Notes: generated by a model not told the origin, from the letters alone. Positions 1 to 11,002 are shown, counted from the first letter of the stretch. The stretch is 51,716 nt of DNA from an uncultured Legionella sp. (GCA_903877115.1 CAIRCS010000023.1:1-51716), one strand, 5' to 3'. Numbers and translations are program-made.

Positions 1-266
1 ACTCCATAAATCATTGTAATTTAATTATACACCAAAATCGTATGTTATTTTTTTTTACAAGATGATTTTTGCGATTTTATAAATAAAAATGCAGGCTTGA
101 TTATACTATGTGTTTTTTATAAAACCGTCAAGTCATTTGACAGGAACTATACGTTCACAGTAAAATTTAAAATATAAACAGAATGCAATACATATCTATA
201 GTTATTTAATGAGGCTTGTTTAGCATTTTGGAGTTTATTGTGTATCTAGCTCACCAAGCTGTTATA

Positions 267-275
267 TGGTATAAT
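267..275 (+). promoter_or_regulatory. Possible extended -10 promoter (TGGTATAAT) upstream of the 311-1924 ORF
   Basis: TGnTATAAT match about 36 bp upstream of the ATG in AT-rich DNA; no clear -35. Confidence 0.35.
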
Positions 276-310
276 TAAAGCATATTGCTCATATTTATAT
301 AAGGAAAATA

Positions 311-1924
311 ATGGGTAACGATAAGCGCGTCAAAACCGAAGTCCCCACAATGAGAAAGCGACTCTCTGCCATAAAGACTTCTCCGCTAGATATGGTATTA
401 AGTCCTGCTTATATGGCATTAAACTATGGCCGAGGCCTGTTTGGTGTGGATATATTACAACATCAAATGGACACGTCTATTGATCAGTTTCACTCCCCAA
501 AAGCTCGAGCCAAAATTTTAAAAGAGAATTTTAAGGGCATCAAAACTTCCTATTTAAATGAACATATTAAAAAAGCGAATCAATCGATTACCACCAATTT
601 GGTCAATACATTGACCCGAACCACTACTGGATTTGAATCGCTGCTGCAAGCACTTGAACCGATGTTGCTCGATCCCAGCCAAGCCCATAGAGCTACGCAA
701 AAACAAGATCTTCTCACTACTGCACAAAATCGGCTAGAACCGACGCGCGGATTGAATGAAGAATTGAATTTATTCGCAGTGAGAATGAAAACGCTACAGC
801 AACTATTAGACAAAAACGATGTCGATGATCCGCGTGTCATTACCGCTTATGTGAAAGATCAATATGACAGGATGTTAAAACAATTAAAACTCAAAAAAAC
901 CGCAGATTTGTCTACGGTGGATACGGAAATTGCTGGGCTCAGACATAGAAATGCATTGGATGGCGTTCCGCATCTCACAGAGCATGAGATCAACACATTG
1001 GCTGCTACCCTAAAAAAAGAAATTAATGAAGCGCACGAAAAAGCCGAGAAGGCGCTGGACAAAGATTTTAAAACAGGGACGCCCGCCGATAAAAAAGACG
1101 AAACTGACAAAGGAACGCCTGCCTTACTGACTGAGCTTGATTCATCTGTCATTCAAGCCGAAGCAGAATTAACCAATTTTGTATTATTTGCAGAAAAATC
1201 CAAATCCAAAACCTTAGTTGAGTCGGAAGATCTTACTGCACGCCTTGGCATTGGTGGAAGCCATCATGGTGAGAAATACCGTGATATTTCTTTTATAGAT
1301 TATGCTAATTCACTCCCAGACCGAGATCACTCATGGATATCGCCTACTGCATGGTTCCAATACGCTCAGTTTTTGGCGAACAATCGTGGAGAACTGAGTA
1401 CACCCAGTGGTTTACGAGTCAGCTGTTCGAACGGCAGTATCAATTTTAGCTTTCCTCCGCATAATGCCTTCTATTATCACTATCAGGATAGGCTATTGGG
1501 CGCCGATCTGATGCTCATGGTCAAAGATATGGTCAAAAACGGCTACACCACAATCACATTAACATTAGAGTGCGATGACCCTGTATTAAGAAAAAAAATC
1601 ATGGAAGAGTTTTATTTTTGTGCCCATTTATGCAATTATCCAGATGATAAAATCATGTTCCAAATTGGTGAATGCAGACGTGCCGAAGGAGACGAGGAAA
1701 AAAAACCCATCGGCAACAAAAAAGCCAGTGAAATCATGGAAAAACTAGGAAGCGCACCCAAACGCGCACAGGCAAAAAAAGCGCACTGGGATCAAGAACA
1801 AGCTGTACTTGATAAAGGCGCAAAAGTCGACTGCCAACGTGCAGTGGCTGATTTAGATGAACGCATCGACAACATCATAGGCCAAGACCAGCCAGCCATT
1901 AGCGCAGTAGGTCGTTATATGTAG
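311..1924 (+). CDS. Hypothetical protein (537 aa), orphan; candidate secreted effector
   Basis: Long ORF with no recognised family; C-terminal half has a globular region (PTAWFQYAQFLANNRGELSTPSGLRVSC...ADLMLMVKDMVKNGYTTITLTLECDD). Confidence 0.75.
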   Translation: MGNDKRVKTEVPTMRKRLSAIKTSPLDMVLSPAYMALNYGRGLFGVDILQHQMDTSIDQFHSPKARAKILKENFKGIKTSYLNEHIKKANQSITTNLVNTLTRTTTGFESLLQALEPMLLDPSQAHRATQKQDLLTTAQNRLEPTRGLNEELNLFAVRMKTLQQLLDKNDVDDPRVITAYVKDQYDRMLKQLKLKKTADLSTVDTEIAGLRHRNALDGVPHLTEHEINTLAATLKKEINEAHEKAEKALDKDFKTGTPADKKDETDKGTPALLTELDSSVIQAEAELTNFVLFAEKSKSKTLVESEDLTARLGIGGSHHGEKYRDISFIDYANSLPDRDHSWISPTAWFQYAQFLANNRGELSTPSGLRVSCSNGSINFSFPPHNAFYYHYQDRLLGADLMLMVKDMVKNGYTTITLTLECDDPVLRKKIMEEFYFCAHLCNYPDDKIMFQIGECRRAEGDEEKKPIGNKKASEIMEKLGSAPKRAQAKKAHWDQEQAVLDKGAKVDCQRAVADLDERIDNIIGQDQPAISAVGRYM

Positions 1925-1935
1925 CAAGTCCCGTC

Positions 1936-2515
1936 CCTTCTCTCCCGGAAGGAGAAAGAAAACATATAGAATCCTTCTCCCTCAGGGAGAAGGTGCCCGA
2001 TAGGGCGGATGAGGGAATATGAACACCACCTAACGAACTTGTCGATATATTTTCCCATCACCTCATTACTTCAAGATAGAAATGCTTTTTCATTAACAAC
2101 GGGGCATTTTAAATATCCTTTAAATACTTGCCTTGAAACAATGTATGTTTTAGTTCAAAACTTTTATCCCCTCATCCGCCCTATCGGGCACCTTCTCCCG
2201 GAAGGAGAAGGAAAAATATTCAGTAACCTTTTAGAATCCTTCTCCCGAAAAGAGAAGGAAAAATATTCAGTAACCTTTTAGAATCCTTCTCCTGAAAAGA
2301 GAAGGAAAAATATTCAGTAACCTTTTAGAATCCTTCTCCCGAAAAGAGAAGGAAAAATATTCAGTAACCTTTTAGAATCCATCTCCCGAAAAGAGAAGGA
2401 AAAATATTCAGTAACCTTTTAGAATCCTTCTGCCGGAAGGAGAAGGAAAAATATTCAGCAACCCTTTTAGAATCCTTCTCCCTCAGGGAGAAGGTGCCCG
2501 ATAGGGCGGATGAGG
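1936..2515. repeat. Composite palindromic repeat region with flanking CCTTCTCCCTCAGGGAGAAGGTGCCCGATAGGGCGGATGAGG copies
   Basis: Copies at 1973-2015 (+), about 2168-2211 (reverse complement) and 2474-2515 (+), read directly. Confidence 0.9.
2191..2473. repeat. Tandem array of six ~47-bp units (CCTTCTCCCGAAAAGAGAAGGAAAAATATTCAGTAACCTTTTAGAAT)
   Basis: Unit starts at 2191, 2238, 2285, 2332, 2379 and 2426 with 47-bp spacing; the last unit is 48 bp. Confidence 0.95.
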
Positions 2516-2525
2516 TGTATTTTTA

Positions 2526-4433
2526 CTACGAAGGCGTATTAACAATTTTAGCTTGCGCCATCAGTTGCGCAATATATAGATCATAATCCATCAATCCATA
2601 ACTCGCTTCTAATTGCTGTGTAAGATTACGTATTTGTTCTTTGTCTTCAGTATCCAAATGGCCATCCGTAATTTTTGCAAGTCGCACCAAAGCAAAATCT
2701 CCATTTTGCAATAAGCCGCTTTGATAATCTCCCAAATCCGCTACTGAAAAAGCCAATTCATTAATTTGGGGATCACTGTTTTCGGAATCACGACTCGCTG
2801 CCATCACGGGTTTCCAATGCAGAGATTTAGGCAGCGACTTAGGTGTCGATGCAATTAAATTTTTCCCAGATTCTTGGGCTGCCAGACTGGCTTTTTGAGC
2901 CACTAATACTGAATCAATAACATTTTTTACCTGTGAAATATCTTGCAGTGCAGCCGGAATATGTTGTTTTACCCGTAGTACCACCATCGTATCCGCATCC
3001 AATTGCACTGGTTCGCTGTTATTACCAAACGTTAACACATCATGGCTGAATGCAGCTTGTTTGACTGCAGGGTGACGCGTGATAGGCTCTTGACTCGGAT
3101 GGGTACGAGAAAATAAATCAGTCTGCTCCAAGCGCAATCCCAGGCTGCTCGCCACAGGCACTAATGAATCAGGATTTTGGTAACTTAGTTCGGACAGGCG
3201 CTCTTCCATAGCTGCATATTGTTCATGAGCTGCTTCTTGTTGCAACTGCTCTGTAATCAACTGTCTTACTTCTGCCAACCGTTGAATAGCTGCAGGTTTA
3301 TAAGATTTCACTTGCAATACGTCATACCCTTGCTTCGTCCGGATAGGTTCTGTAATTTGCCCAGGCTCGGTTAAATTTATGAGGTATTGATCCAAATTAG
3401 ACTGACCAGCAATTACCGCAGGCAAAACACCTGATTGTGCATGTTGTTGGACCTCTGCATTCTTAGTCAAGGTAGAAAGCTGCTGCGGAGCCTGAGACAA
3501 TGCATCGTAAAATTGTTTAGAAGCTTGCTTAGCTCGCTCCTCTTGTTCAGCATTCGTTGGCACTTCTTTAACTGGAAAGCGCACATACGCCAATTGCCAT
3601 TGCGCTGGAGTCAAATAATTGTTTTTATTGTCTTCATAGTAACGCGAAACTTGATCTGACTTGATCGCGATCTTATCTTTCATAGCATTCAAAGACAGAC
3701 GAATATACTCAATACTCACTTTTTCTTTGGTCATAAATTGTTTTTTATGCGCTTGATAATACTGTCGCTCTTCTTCTGGAGTAATTTTTGCACTTGCAAT
3801 AAAATCCGCTGCCTTAATTACTGCATAGTGATAATCACGGGTTTGCATAGACAAAGTCACAAAATGATTCAATTCGCTCGGCAAAACAAATTCAGTGCCT
3901 ATCAGCGCAAACCGTTGTTGATTCAGCAACATGCCTTGGCGAACTTCTTGTTGAAAGGTTTGAGGAGTGAAAAAAGCATTGTTTAAAGCCTGAGAATATC
4001 GCGAAGAGGAAAAATGTCCGTCTTCTTGAAATTGGGGAATCTGCAAAATAGCAGCGGTTGCTTGTTGACCATCGACTTCAAATCCATGGTCGCGCGCAGA
4101 ATCCACGCTTACTGCATTGACCATCATCTCAGACAGGACTTGTTCCTTCAGTTCTCGCTCTTGGGCTGCAGTCAAAGCATCTTGTGCTTGACTCTGACTC
4201 AAACGACGATAATTTAATTCGTAATCATCTTTTGTGATAATGTGACCATTAATTTTTACTTTCACATCTGCTGAACTACGATGCGATTGTAAATAATAAT
4301 CTAATCCAAATAACGTAAACGTTACTGTGACCAAAACAACAATGATCCACGCCACCGCACCCTGAATGCGATCATTAAGCTTCTGCAGCATCAGTTTGTA
4401 TCTCTTAAAAAATCTACTTACATTTCGATTCAC
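2526..4433 (-). CDS. ppiD: SurA N-terminal domain / PpiD-type peptidyl-prolyl isomerase, membrane anchored
   Basis: N-terminal TM helix, MLQKLNDRIQGAVAWIIV start, SurA_N and parvulin-like regions; location downstream of hupB. Confidence 0.88.
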   Translation of the reverse strand: MNRNVSRFFKRYKLMLQKLNDRIQGAVAWIIVVLVTVTFTLFGLDYYLQSHRSSADVKVKINGHIITKDDYELNYRRLSQSQAQDALTAAQERELKEQVLSEMMVNAVSVDSARDHGFEVDGQQATAAILQIPQFQEDGHFSSSRYSQALNNAFFTPQTFQQEVRQGMLLNQQRFALIGTEFVLPSELNHFVTLSMQTRDYHYAVIKAADFIASAKITPEEERQYYQAHKKQFMTKEKVSIEYIRLSLNAMKDKIAIKSDQVSRYYEDNKNNYLTPAQWQLAYVRFPVKEVPTNAEQEERAKQASKQFYDALSQAPQQLSTLTKNAEVQQHAQSGVLPAVIAGQSNLDQYLINLTEPGQITEPIRTKQGYDVLQVKSYKPAAIQRLAEVRQLITEQLQQEAAHEQYAAMEERLSELSYQNPDSLVPVASSLGLRLEQTDLFSRTHPSQEPITRHPAVKQAAFSHDVLTFGNNSEPVQLDADTMVVLRVKQHIPAALQDISQVKNVIDSVLVAQKASLAAQESGKNLIASTPKSLPKSLHWKPVMAASRDSENSDPQINELAFSVADLGDYQSGLLQNGDFALVRLAKITDGHLDTEDKEQIRNLTQQLEASYGLMDYDLYIAQLMAQAKIVNTPS

Positions 4434-4488
4434 TAAAATACCACAAATTCAACAACAAATGTAGCGATTTCAGCTGCTTTTTTTGACC

Positions 4489-4513
4489 AAAAAAATGCGC
4501 CTTAAGGCGCATT
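4489..4513 (-). terminator. Rho-independent terminator after the tRNA-Val/tRNA-Asp pair
   Basis: Hairpin ATGCGCC-TTAA-GGCGCAT followed by a T-run on the minus strand. Confidence 0.75.
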
Positions 4514-4521
4514 ACATACTA

Positions 4522-4598
4522 TGGCGGAGTGGACGGGGCTCGAACCCGCGACCCCCGGCGTGACAGGCCGGTATTCTAACCAACTGAACTACCACTCC
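4522..4598 (-). tRNA. tRNA-Asp (GTC)
   Basis: Reverse complement GGAGTGGTAGTTCAGTTGGTTAGAATACCGGCCTGTCACGCCGGGGGTCGCGGGTTCGAGCCCCGTCCACTCCGCCA; cloverleaf with encoded CCA. Confidence 0.95.
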
Positions 4599-4603
4599 AA
4601 TTT

Positions 4604-4679
4604 TGGTGGGTGCTGCAGGGATCGAACCTGCGACCCTCGCCTTGTAAGGGCGATGCTCTCCCAGCTGAGCTAAGCACCC
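4604..4679 (-). tRNA. tRNA-Val (TAC)
   Basis: Reverse complement GGGTGCTTAGCTCAGCTGGGAGAGCATCGCCCTTACAAGGGCGAGGGTCGCAGGTTCGATCCCTGCAGCACCCACCA. Confidence 0.95.
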
Positions 4680-4687
4680 GACAACAC

Positions 4688-4966
4688 CTATTTAGTAGAA
4701 ACAGAATCTTTCAGCTTCTTACCAACTTTAAATTTCACCACACGATCCGCTGCAATTTTAATGACTGCACCCGTTTGTGGATTACGTCCTTGACGCGCCG
4801 CTCTGTTAGCGACAACAAAACTACCAAAACCAGGTAGAGCTACTTCCCCACCACTACTTAGCTCTGCGATAATGATTGCAATTAAATCTTCAATGATCTT
4901 ACCTGCAGAAACTTTAGTGATTTCAGCCTGGGCGGCAAGCGCGTCAACTAATTCAGTTTTGTTCAT
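4688..4966 (-). CDS. hupB: DNA-binding protein HU
   Basis: MNKTELVDALAAQAEITKVSAGKIIEDL...GFGSFVVANRAARQGRNPQTG signature; start trimmed to MNKTEL. Confidence 0.95.
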   Translation of the reverse strand: MNKTELVDALAAQAEITKVSAGKIIEDLIAIIIAELSSGGEVALPGFGSFVVANRAARQGRNPQTGAVIKIAADRVVKFKVGKKLKDSVSTK

Positions 4967-5292
4967 TTTTTCCCCTTTGTAGTTAGTCATCTTTTATCGG
5001 TTTGTCTGATCGTCTTTGTTTGCATTCTTAACAATAAAAGCGACATCAGCAAACGTCTGGATCTGAATTGATTAAATCAGATCTCGCAACTCTCGTCAAA
5101 CTCCAATATCACTCTTATTGTAGTTTTTTATAAACCGAGATTGCTACTGCATGACGGAGCGCAATATACGCTTTATTAACAGTTCTGTAAATGATTATTT
5201 GATAAAAAAACTTATTTTATAAACTTTATTTACATGTTGCTCAGCAAATATCAGTATTATCCCTGACTACCACCTTACAAAAAAATTTTATT

Positions 5293-7692
5293 TTACGCAG
5301 GGATCAAGGGGTTTTCCGCAACCAAAGGACTCCGTTGTAACGCTAATTCTAATACTTGTTCTATAGTACTCACCGGATGAACTATAATTTTTTTCAAAAT
5401 ATTAGCAGGAATTTCACTCAAATCCTTACGATTTTCTTCTGGAATAATGACATGCTTTATCCCACCTCGGTGTGCGGCCAACAATTTTTCCTTTAACCCG
5501 CCAATCGGCAATACCTGCCCTCGAAGGGTAATCTCACCCGTCATAGCCACATCCGCACGCACAGGAATGTGCGTAACAACCGAAACCAATGCTGTACACA
5601 TTCCAACCCCTGCACTAGGCCCGTCTTTGGGTGTGGCGCCCTCAGGCACATGAATATGAAAATCCGAGGTCTCATAAAAATTAGCGGGAACTCCAAATTG
5701 TTTACTTCGTCCTCGTACTACGGTCATGGCAGCTTGGATGGATTCCTTCATCACATCCCCTAATTGCCCTGTATGCAGGGTTTTCCCCTTGCCAGGCATC
5801 ATAGAGGCCTCTATCGTCAGCAATTCGCCGCCTACGCTGGTCCACGCCAAGCCAGTGACTTGACCGACATGATCGAATGCTTCTGCCAATCCGTACCGAT
5901 ATTTGCGTACGCCTAAAAACTTTTCAGCATTCTTAGCCGACACGAGAATTTTTTTCGATTGCTTGGACATGAGAATGTCTTTGACCACTTTACGGCAAAC
6001 ATGGGAGATATCTCTTTCTAAAGAGCGCACACCCGCTTCACGCGTGTAATAGCGAATGATTTCCATCAGCGCCGTATCTGCAAGCTCAAATTCATTAGGC
6101 TTTAAGCCATTCAGTTTAATTTGCTTAGGAACCAGATAGTTTTTCGCAATATTCAGTTTTTCATCTTCGGTATAACCAGCCAAGCGAATCACTTCCATCC
6201 TATCTAATAAAGGCGCAGGAATTTCCAAAGAATTGGCCGTTGCGATAAACATAACATCGCTTAAATCATAATTTACTTCTAAATAATGGTCATTAAACGT
6301 GTGATTTTGCTCTGGATCTAAAACTTCAAGCAAGGCAGAAGCCGGATCACCGCGAAAATCCATCGCCATTTTATCAACTTCATCCAGCATAATCAGAGGG
6401 TTTTTAACGCCCTCTTTGCATAGTTTTTGAATAATCTTACCGGGCATGGAACCGATATAAGTCCGACGATGACCGCGAATTTCCGCTTCATCCCGTACGC
6501 CACCCAGGGCAATCCGAATAAAAGTACGGCCTGTTGCATTGGCGATAGACTGCCCCAAAGATGTTTTACCCACCCCAGGCGGTCCGACCAAACAAATAAT
6601 GGGGCCTTTCAAACGCTTGACTCTTTGTTGTACAGCCAGATACTCAATAATGCGTTCTTTTACTTTTTCTAACCCGTAATGGTCTTTGTCTAACATTTCT
6701 TCAGCTTTACTCAAATCGAACTGAATGCGATTTCTTTTTTTCCAAGGAACGCTCAGCATCCAATCCAAATAGCTACGAATCACGGTCGCTTCCGCAGACA
6801 TGGGGGGCATTAATTTAAGTTTCTTCAGTTCAGACAGTGCTTTTTCATGCGCTTCTTTAGGCATGCCTGCTTTTTGAATAGCTCGATCTAATTGCTCTAA
6901 TTCACTGCCTTCCTCGCCCATTTCACCAAGTTCTTTTTGAATAGCTTTGATTTGCTCATTCAAATAGTATTCACGCTGACTTTTTTCCATCTGGCGCTTT
7001 ACCCGCCCACGGACGCGCTTTTCCACTTGGAGTAAATCGATTTCATTTTCAATATAAGCCATCAAGCGTTCTAAGCGCAATCCGACATCCAAAGTTTCCA
7101 GCAACGCTTGTTTGTCCTCTACCTTCAAAGTCAAATGAGCTGCAATATTATCTGTTAGACGGCCAGGCTCTTCAATGCTAGACAGAGATGTTAGCACCTC
7201 AGGAGGAATTTTCTTATTCAGTTTGATGTATTGTTCAAATTGTGACATCAAAGAACGCATCATGATCTGTACTTCTTGTTCTTTGAAAGCGGTATTGATT
7301 TCTTCCGTCAGCTCCAATGACGCAGCAATATACTCATGTTCACCGGATTCTATAAAATGACTGATTTTAGCGCGCTGCTCTCCTTCAACGAGGACTTTGA
7401 CTGTCCCATCAGGGAGCTTCAGCAATTGTAGCAAGCTTGAAATGGTACCAAATTCAAATAAGCCTTCGGGATTTGGGTCGTCATCCGCCGATTTGCGTTG
7501 TGCGACCAACATGATCCGTTTGTTTTCCAACATCGCAGCCTCTAAAGCTTTGATGGATTTCTGACGCCCTACAAATAAAGGGATGACCATATGGGGATAA
7601 ACTACCACGTCTCGCAAAGGCAAAACAGGCACATGCGTCAGGTTTACTTCTTCTTCTTTTTCAACTGGTACTAATTCGGCTTCATCAGACAT
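5293..7692 (-). CDS. lon: ATP-dependent endopeptidase Lon
   Basis: Walker A GPPGVGKTSLG; Ser-Lys protease site PKDGPSAG; full length 799 aa. Confidence 0.98.
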   Translation of the reverse strand: MSDEAELVPVEKEEEVNLTHVPVLPLRDVVVYPHMVIPLFVGRQKSIKALEAAMLENKRIMLVAQRKSADDDPNPEGLFEFGTISSLLQLLKLPDGTVKVLVEGEQRAKISHFIESGEHEYIAASLELTEEINTAFKEQEVQIMMRSLMSQFEQYIKLNKKIPPEVLTSLSSIEEPGRLTDNIAAHLTLKVEDKQALLETLDVGLRLERLMAYIENEIDLLQVEKRVRGRVKRQMEKSQREYYLNEQIKAIQKELGEMGEEGSELEQLDRAIQKAGMPKEAHEKALSELKKLKLMPPMSAEATVIRSYLDWMLSVPWKKRNRIQFDLSKAEEMLDKDHYGLEKVKERIIEYLAVQQRVKRLKGPIICLVGPPGVGKTSLGQSIANATGRTFIRIALGGVRDEAEIRGHRRTYIGSMPGKIIQKLCKEGVKNPLIMLDEVDKMAMDFRGDPASALLEVLDPEQNHTFNDHYLEVNYDLSDVMFIATANSLEIPAPLLDRMEVIRLAGYTEDEKLNIAKNYLVPKQIKLNGLKPNEFELADTALMEIIRYYTREAGVRSLERDISHVCRKVVKDILMSKQSKKILVSAKNAEKFLGVRKYRYGLAEAFDHVGQVTGLAWTSVGGELLTIEASMMPGKGKTLHTGQLGDVMKESIQAAMTVVRGRSKQFGVPANFYETSDFHIHVPEGATPKDGPSAGVGMCTALVSVVTHIPVRADVAMTGEITLRGQVLPIGGLKEKLLAAHRGGIKHVIIPEENRKDLSEIPANILKKIIVHPVSTIEQVLELALQRSPLVAENPLIPA

Positions 7693-7704
7693 GATTACGT
7701 GCTC

Positions 7705-8955
7705 CTACACCGCTTTTTTTTCATCATCTTCGTAAACCAAAATGGGAACATTCTCTCCATTCACCACGGATTCGTTTACGATAACTTGTTTTACGCCAAC
7801 AAGAGAAGGCAACTCATACATCGTATCCAATAAAATATTTTCCAACGTAGCACGTAGTCCACGCGCCCCTATTTTACGTGCAATGGCTTTTTTAGCGATT
7901 AATTGTAGTGCAGCCTCACAAAACTCCAAATCAACATGTTCCATTTTGAACAAAGCATGAAATTGTTTGATCAAAGCATTTTTAGGCTTCGTAAGAATAT
8001 CTACCAAGGCAGCCTCATCCAATTCATGTAATGTCGTTACAACGGGTAGACGACCCACAAACTCTGGAATCAAACCATATTTAACCAAATCATCTGACTC
8101 TAAAGATCCTAGTATTTGTTCAAATTCGTTCGTTTTCTTATTATTTATCTTCGCTGAAAACCCGATACCCGTTTTTTCAGAACGCTCACGAATGACTTTG
8201 TCTAAACCCGCAAATGCCCCACCACATATGAATAATATGTTTGAAGTATCTACTTGTAAAAACTCTTGCTGAGGATGTTTTCTTCCTCCTTGCGGAGGCA
8301 CAGAAGCAACCGTGCCTTCAATCAGTTTCAACAAAGCTTGCTGTACACCTTCACCCGACACATCGCGGGTAATCGAAGGGTTGTCTGATTTCCGAGAAAT
8401 CTTATCTATCTCATCGATATACACAATGCCTTGTTGAGCCTTGGCAATATCATAATCACATTTTTGCAGAAGCTTCTGGATAATATTTTCAACGTCTTCG
8501 CCGACATAACCCGCTTCAGTTAATGTTGTGGCATCAGCCATCGTGAAGGGCACATTCAATAATTTGGCCAAAGTTTGAGCCAGCAAAGTCTTACCAGAAC
8601 CCGTGGGTCCGATCAGCAAAATATTGGATTTGCCTAATTCGATGCCGTCTTCAGTTTTGTTATAGAGACGTTTATAATGATTATATACTGCAACAGATAG
8701 CACTTTCTTTGCATGCAATTGCCCGACAACATACTCATCTAAAAAAGCAGCAATTTCCTTAGGTTTTGGAAGTTTTAATTCTGCTGATTCGGGTTTTTCG
8801 TGTGTTTCTTCTTTGATGATATCATTGCATAATTCGACACATTCATCACATACAAATACGGAAGGACCGGCGATAAGTTTTTTAACTTCGGTTTGACTTT
8901 TACCACAAAAAGAGCAATACAACGTTTTGCCACCAGCTCCACCACTTTTAGCCAT
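7705..8955 (-). CDS. clpX: ATP-dependent Clp protease ATP-binding subunit ClpX
   Basis: N-terminal zinc finger CSFCGKSQ...[32 protein letters not shown]. Confidence 0.98.
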   Translation of the reverse strand: MAKSGGAGGKTLYCSFCGKSQTEVKKLIAGPSVFVCDECVELCNDIIKEETHEKPESAELKLPKPKEIAAFLDEYVVGQLHAKKVLSVAVYNHYKRLYNKTEDGIELGKSNILLIGPTGSGKTLLAQTLAKLLNVPFTMADATTLTEAGYVGEDVENIIQKLLQKCDYDIAKAQQGIVYIDEIDKISRKSDNPSITRDVSGEGVQQALLKLIEGTVASVPPQGGRKHPQQEFLQVDTSNILFICGGAFAGLDKVIRERSEKTGIGFSAKINNKKTNEFEQILGSLESDDLVKYGLIPEFVGRLPVVTTLHELDEAALVDILTKPKNALIKQFHALFKMEHVDLEFCEAALQLIAKKAIARKIGARGLRATLENILLDTMYELPSLVGVKQVIVNESVVNGENVPILVYEDDEKKAV

Positions 8956-9040
8956 CAGAAAACCTCACGGAATAATTGTTATTTAGTAAATGGGGACTAA
9001 ATCCCCAATTTCAAGTATTGCAGATGGGCTATGCTATATA

Positions 9041-9664
9041 TTATGCATCCCGGTCCTGCATTATTTTATCAATTAATCCATAATCCAAAGCTTGATGCGC
9101 ATTCATGAAATTATCACGTTCTGTATCTCGCATAATTTGGTCAGGCGTTTTTTTCGTATGCTGTGCCATGATTGCGTTCAAACGCTCCTTGATGGCCATC
9201 GTTTCACGCGCATGAATCTCAATATCTGTCGCCTGACCTCGGTAGCCGCCCAAAGGTTGGTGAATCATCACACGAGCATTAGGCAAACAAAGCCGTTTTC
9301 CTGGCGCACCGGCACACAACAATAACGCAGCAGCACTGGCCGCTTGACCAATGCATAACGTACTTACATCTGGCTTGATAAATTGCATCGTATCATAAAT
9401 AGCCATACCTGACGTTACGACACCGCCCGGTGAATTGATATAGAGAAAAATATCTTTTTCTGGGTTTTCTGACTCAAGAAATAACAATTGGGCAACGACT
9501 AAATTGGCCATATGATCTTCAACTTCACCTAATAAGAAGATGATACGTTCTTTTAGTAAGCGAGAATATATATCGTAAGACCGCTCCCCGCGAGAGGTTT
9601 GTTCAATGACCATTGGAACTAAATGGCTAGCTGCCCTGAGACTTCCCTCTGTCTTCCATACCAT
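9041..9664 (-). CDS. clpP: ATP-dependent Clp protease proteolytic subunit ClpP
   Basis: [19 protein letters not shown] and [20 protein letters not shown]. Confidence 0.98.
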   Translation of the reverse strand: MVWKTEGSLRAASHLVPMVIEQTSRGERSYDIYSRLLKERIIFLLGEVEDHMANLVVAQLLFLESENPEKDIFLYINSPGGVVTSGMAIYDTMQFIKPDVSTLCIGQAASAAALLLCAGAPGKRLCLPNARVMIHQPLGGYRGQATDIEIHARETMAIKERLNAIMAQHTKKTPDQIMRDTERDNFMNAHQALDYGLIDKIMQDRDA

Positions 9665-9667
9665 CCT

Positions 9668-11002
9668 TTATTCTCCTTGATTATTCTTAGCATCTGCTTC
9701 CGGATGCATAATCTCTTGATATGATTGTGATTTTGAATCTACTGTTGCAGTCAAGACAATTTGATCTGCAACCAATTCTTCCATCACCAATGCTTCAATT
9801 TCAGCCATACGGTCTTTATTGCTGCGATACCAATCCCGAACTTCTCCTGGATGTTCATATGCGCCAGCAAACATTTCAATCATAGCATCTACACGCGCAG
9901 CATCAACCTCTATATTATGTTTTTTCACATACTCTGAAAACAATAGTCCCAAATGTACGCGACGCGTCGCTTTGGCTTCAAACAAAGATCTAGGAAAATC
10001 AGGGATTTTTTCATCTGCATGATGTTCATGGCCAAATACTTGATGATACATTTCATGTTTCAAATGTTGTATTTCTTGCTCAATCAAGGCTTCTGGAATC
10101 TCAAATGAATTAATTTCCAGTAATTTGTCAAAAATTGACTCTCGATTAACCGCAGAAACGCGTCGCGTTAATTCACGCGTCATATTTTCCTTGATGTCTG
10201 CGCGCAATGCATCTACGCCGCCCTCTTTGACATTAAATAATTTTGCAAAGTCATCATTCACTTCAGGCAAAACACCATGCATTACTTTGTGCGCGGTCAC
10301 ATGGAAGCGCGCCTCTTTACCAGCCAAATCTGCATGGCCGTACTCTGCGGGGAACGACAGTTCAAGATCTTTAGATTTATCAGCTTTTAAACCGATCAAA
10401 CCATCTTCAAAACCAGGAATCATCGATCCAGAGCCAATGATCACTTCAAAGCCTTCTGCTTTGCCACCTTCAAAAGGCACATCGTTGACAAATCCTTCAA
10501 AATCAATGATCAATTTGTCGCCCGTTTTCGCTGCTCTAGCAACTTCTTCCCAAACTTTGTTTTTTTCACGAAGATTGTTAATCATTATATCAACATCTTT
10601 CGCTTCTACTTCAGATGAGACCAGCTCAACTTTTTCTCCGTTTAATTCATTCACTTCAAAACTAGGAAATACTTCGAACGTAGCGTGATAGGAAAAATCT
10701 TGTCCTAGAGCCATTTCCAAAGGTTCAATTTCTGGGGAGGCCACTGGCACCAAACTATGTTCGTTCAGCGCTTTATACAAGCTGGATTGAATTAATTCTT
10801 GCGCAACTTCGCGCGTTATAGCAAAAGAGTAGCGTTGCTTCACTACATTCATAGGCACTTTCCCCGGACGAAAACCATCTATTTTCGCTTTGGTAGCCAT
10901 TTTTTTGAGTCTAGAGTCAAATTCTTTCGTAAACTCTTCAGCCGGAACTGAAATTGTCATTTTACGTTTCAAACCACTCAAAGATTCAATTGCAACCGCC
11001 AT
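9668..11002 (-). CDS. tig: Trigger factor
   Basis: Trigger factor N-domain and PPIase region (GFRPGKVPMNVVKQRY; IIDFEGFVNDVPFEGGKAEGF). Confidence 0.97.
   Translation of the reverse strand: MAVAIESLSGLKRKMTISVPAEEFTKEFDSRLKKMATKAKIDGFRPGKVPMNVVKQRYSFAITREVAQELIQSSLYKALNEHSLVPVASPEIEPLEMALGQDFSYHATFEVFPSFEVNELNGEKVELVSSEVEAKDVDIMINNLREKNKVWEEVARAAKTGDKLIIDFEGFVNDVPFEGGKAEGFEVIIGSGSMIPGFEDGLIGLKADKSKDLELSFPAEYGHADLAGKEARFHVTAHKVMHGVLPEVNDDFAKLFNVKEGGVDALRADIKENMTRELTRRVSAVNRESIFDKLLEINSFEIPEALIEQEIQHLKHEMYHQVFGHEHHADEKIPDFPRSLFEAKATRRVHLGLLFSEYVKKHNIEVDAARVDAMIEMFAGAYEHPGEVRDWYRSNKDRMAEIEALVMEELVADQIVLTATVDSKSQSYQEIMHPEADAKNNQGE

Noticed and set aside
2009-2281. 90-aa ORF as a real gene
   Set aside because: Lies across palindromic repeat copies; translation is repeat-derived (FSRKEKEKYSVTF).
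2191-2473. CRISPR array
   Set aside because: Whole 47-bp units repeat without variable spacers and there are no cas genes nearby; it is a tandem minisatellite.
4610-4837. 75-aa plus-strand ORF
   Set aside because: Antisense to tRNA-Val and hupB; translation MLQGSNLRPSPCKGDALPAELS is a classic tRNA antisense artefact.
10125-10688. 187-aa plus-strand ORF antisense to tig
   Set aside because: Fully antisense to an unambiguous trigger factor gene, with low-complexity Ser/Lys composition.
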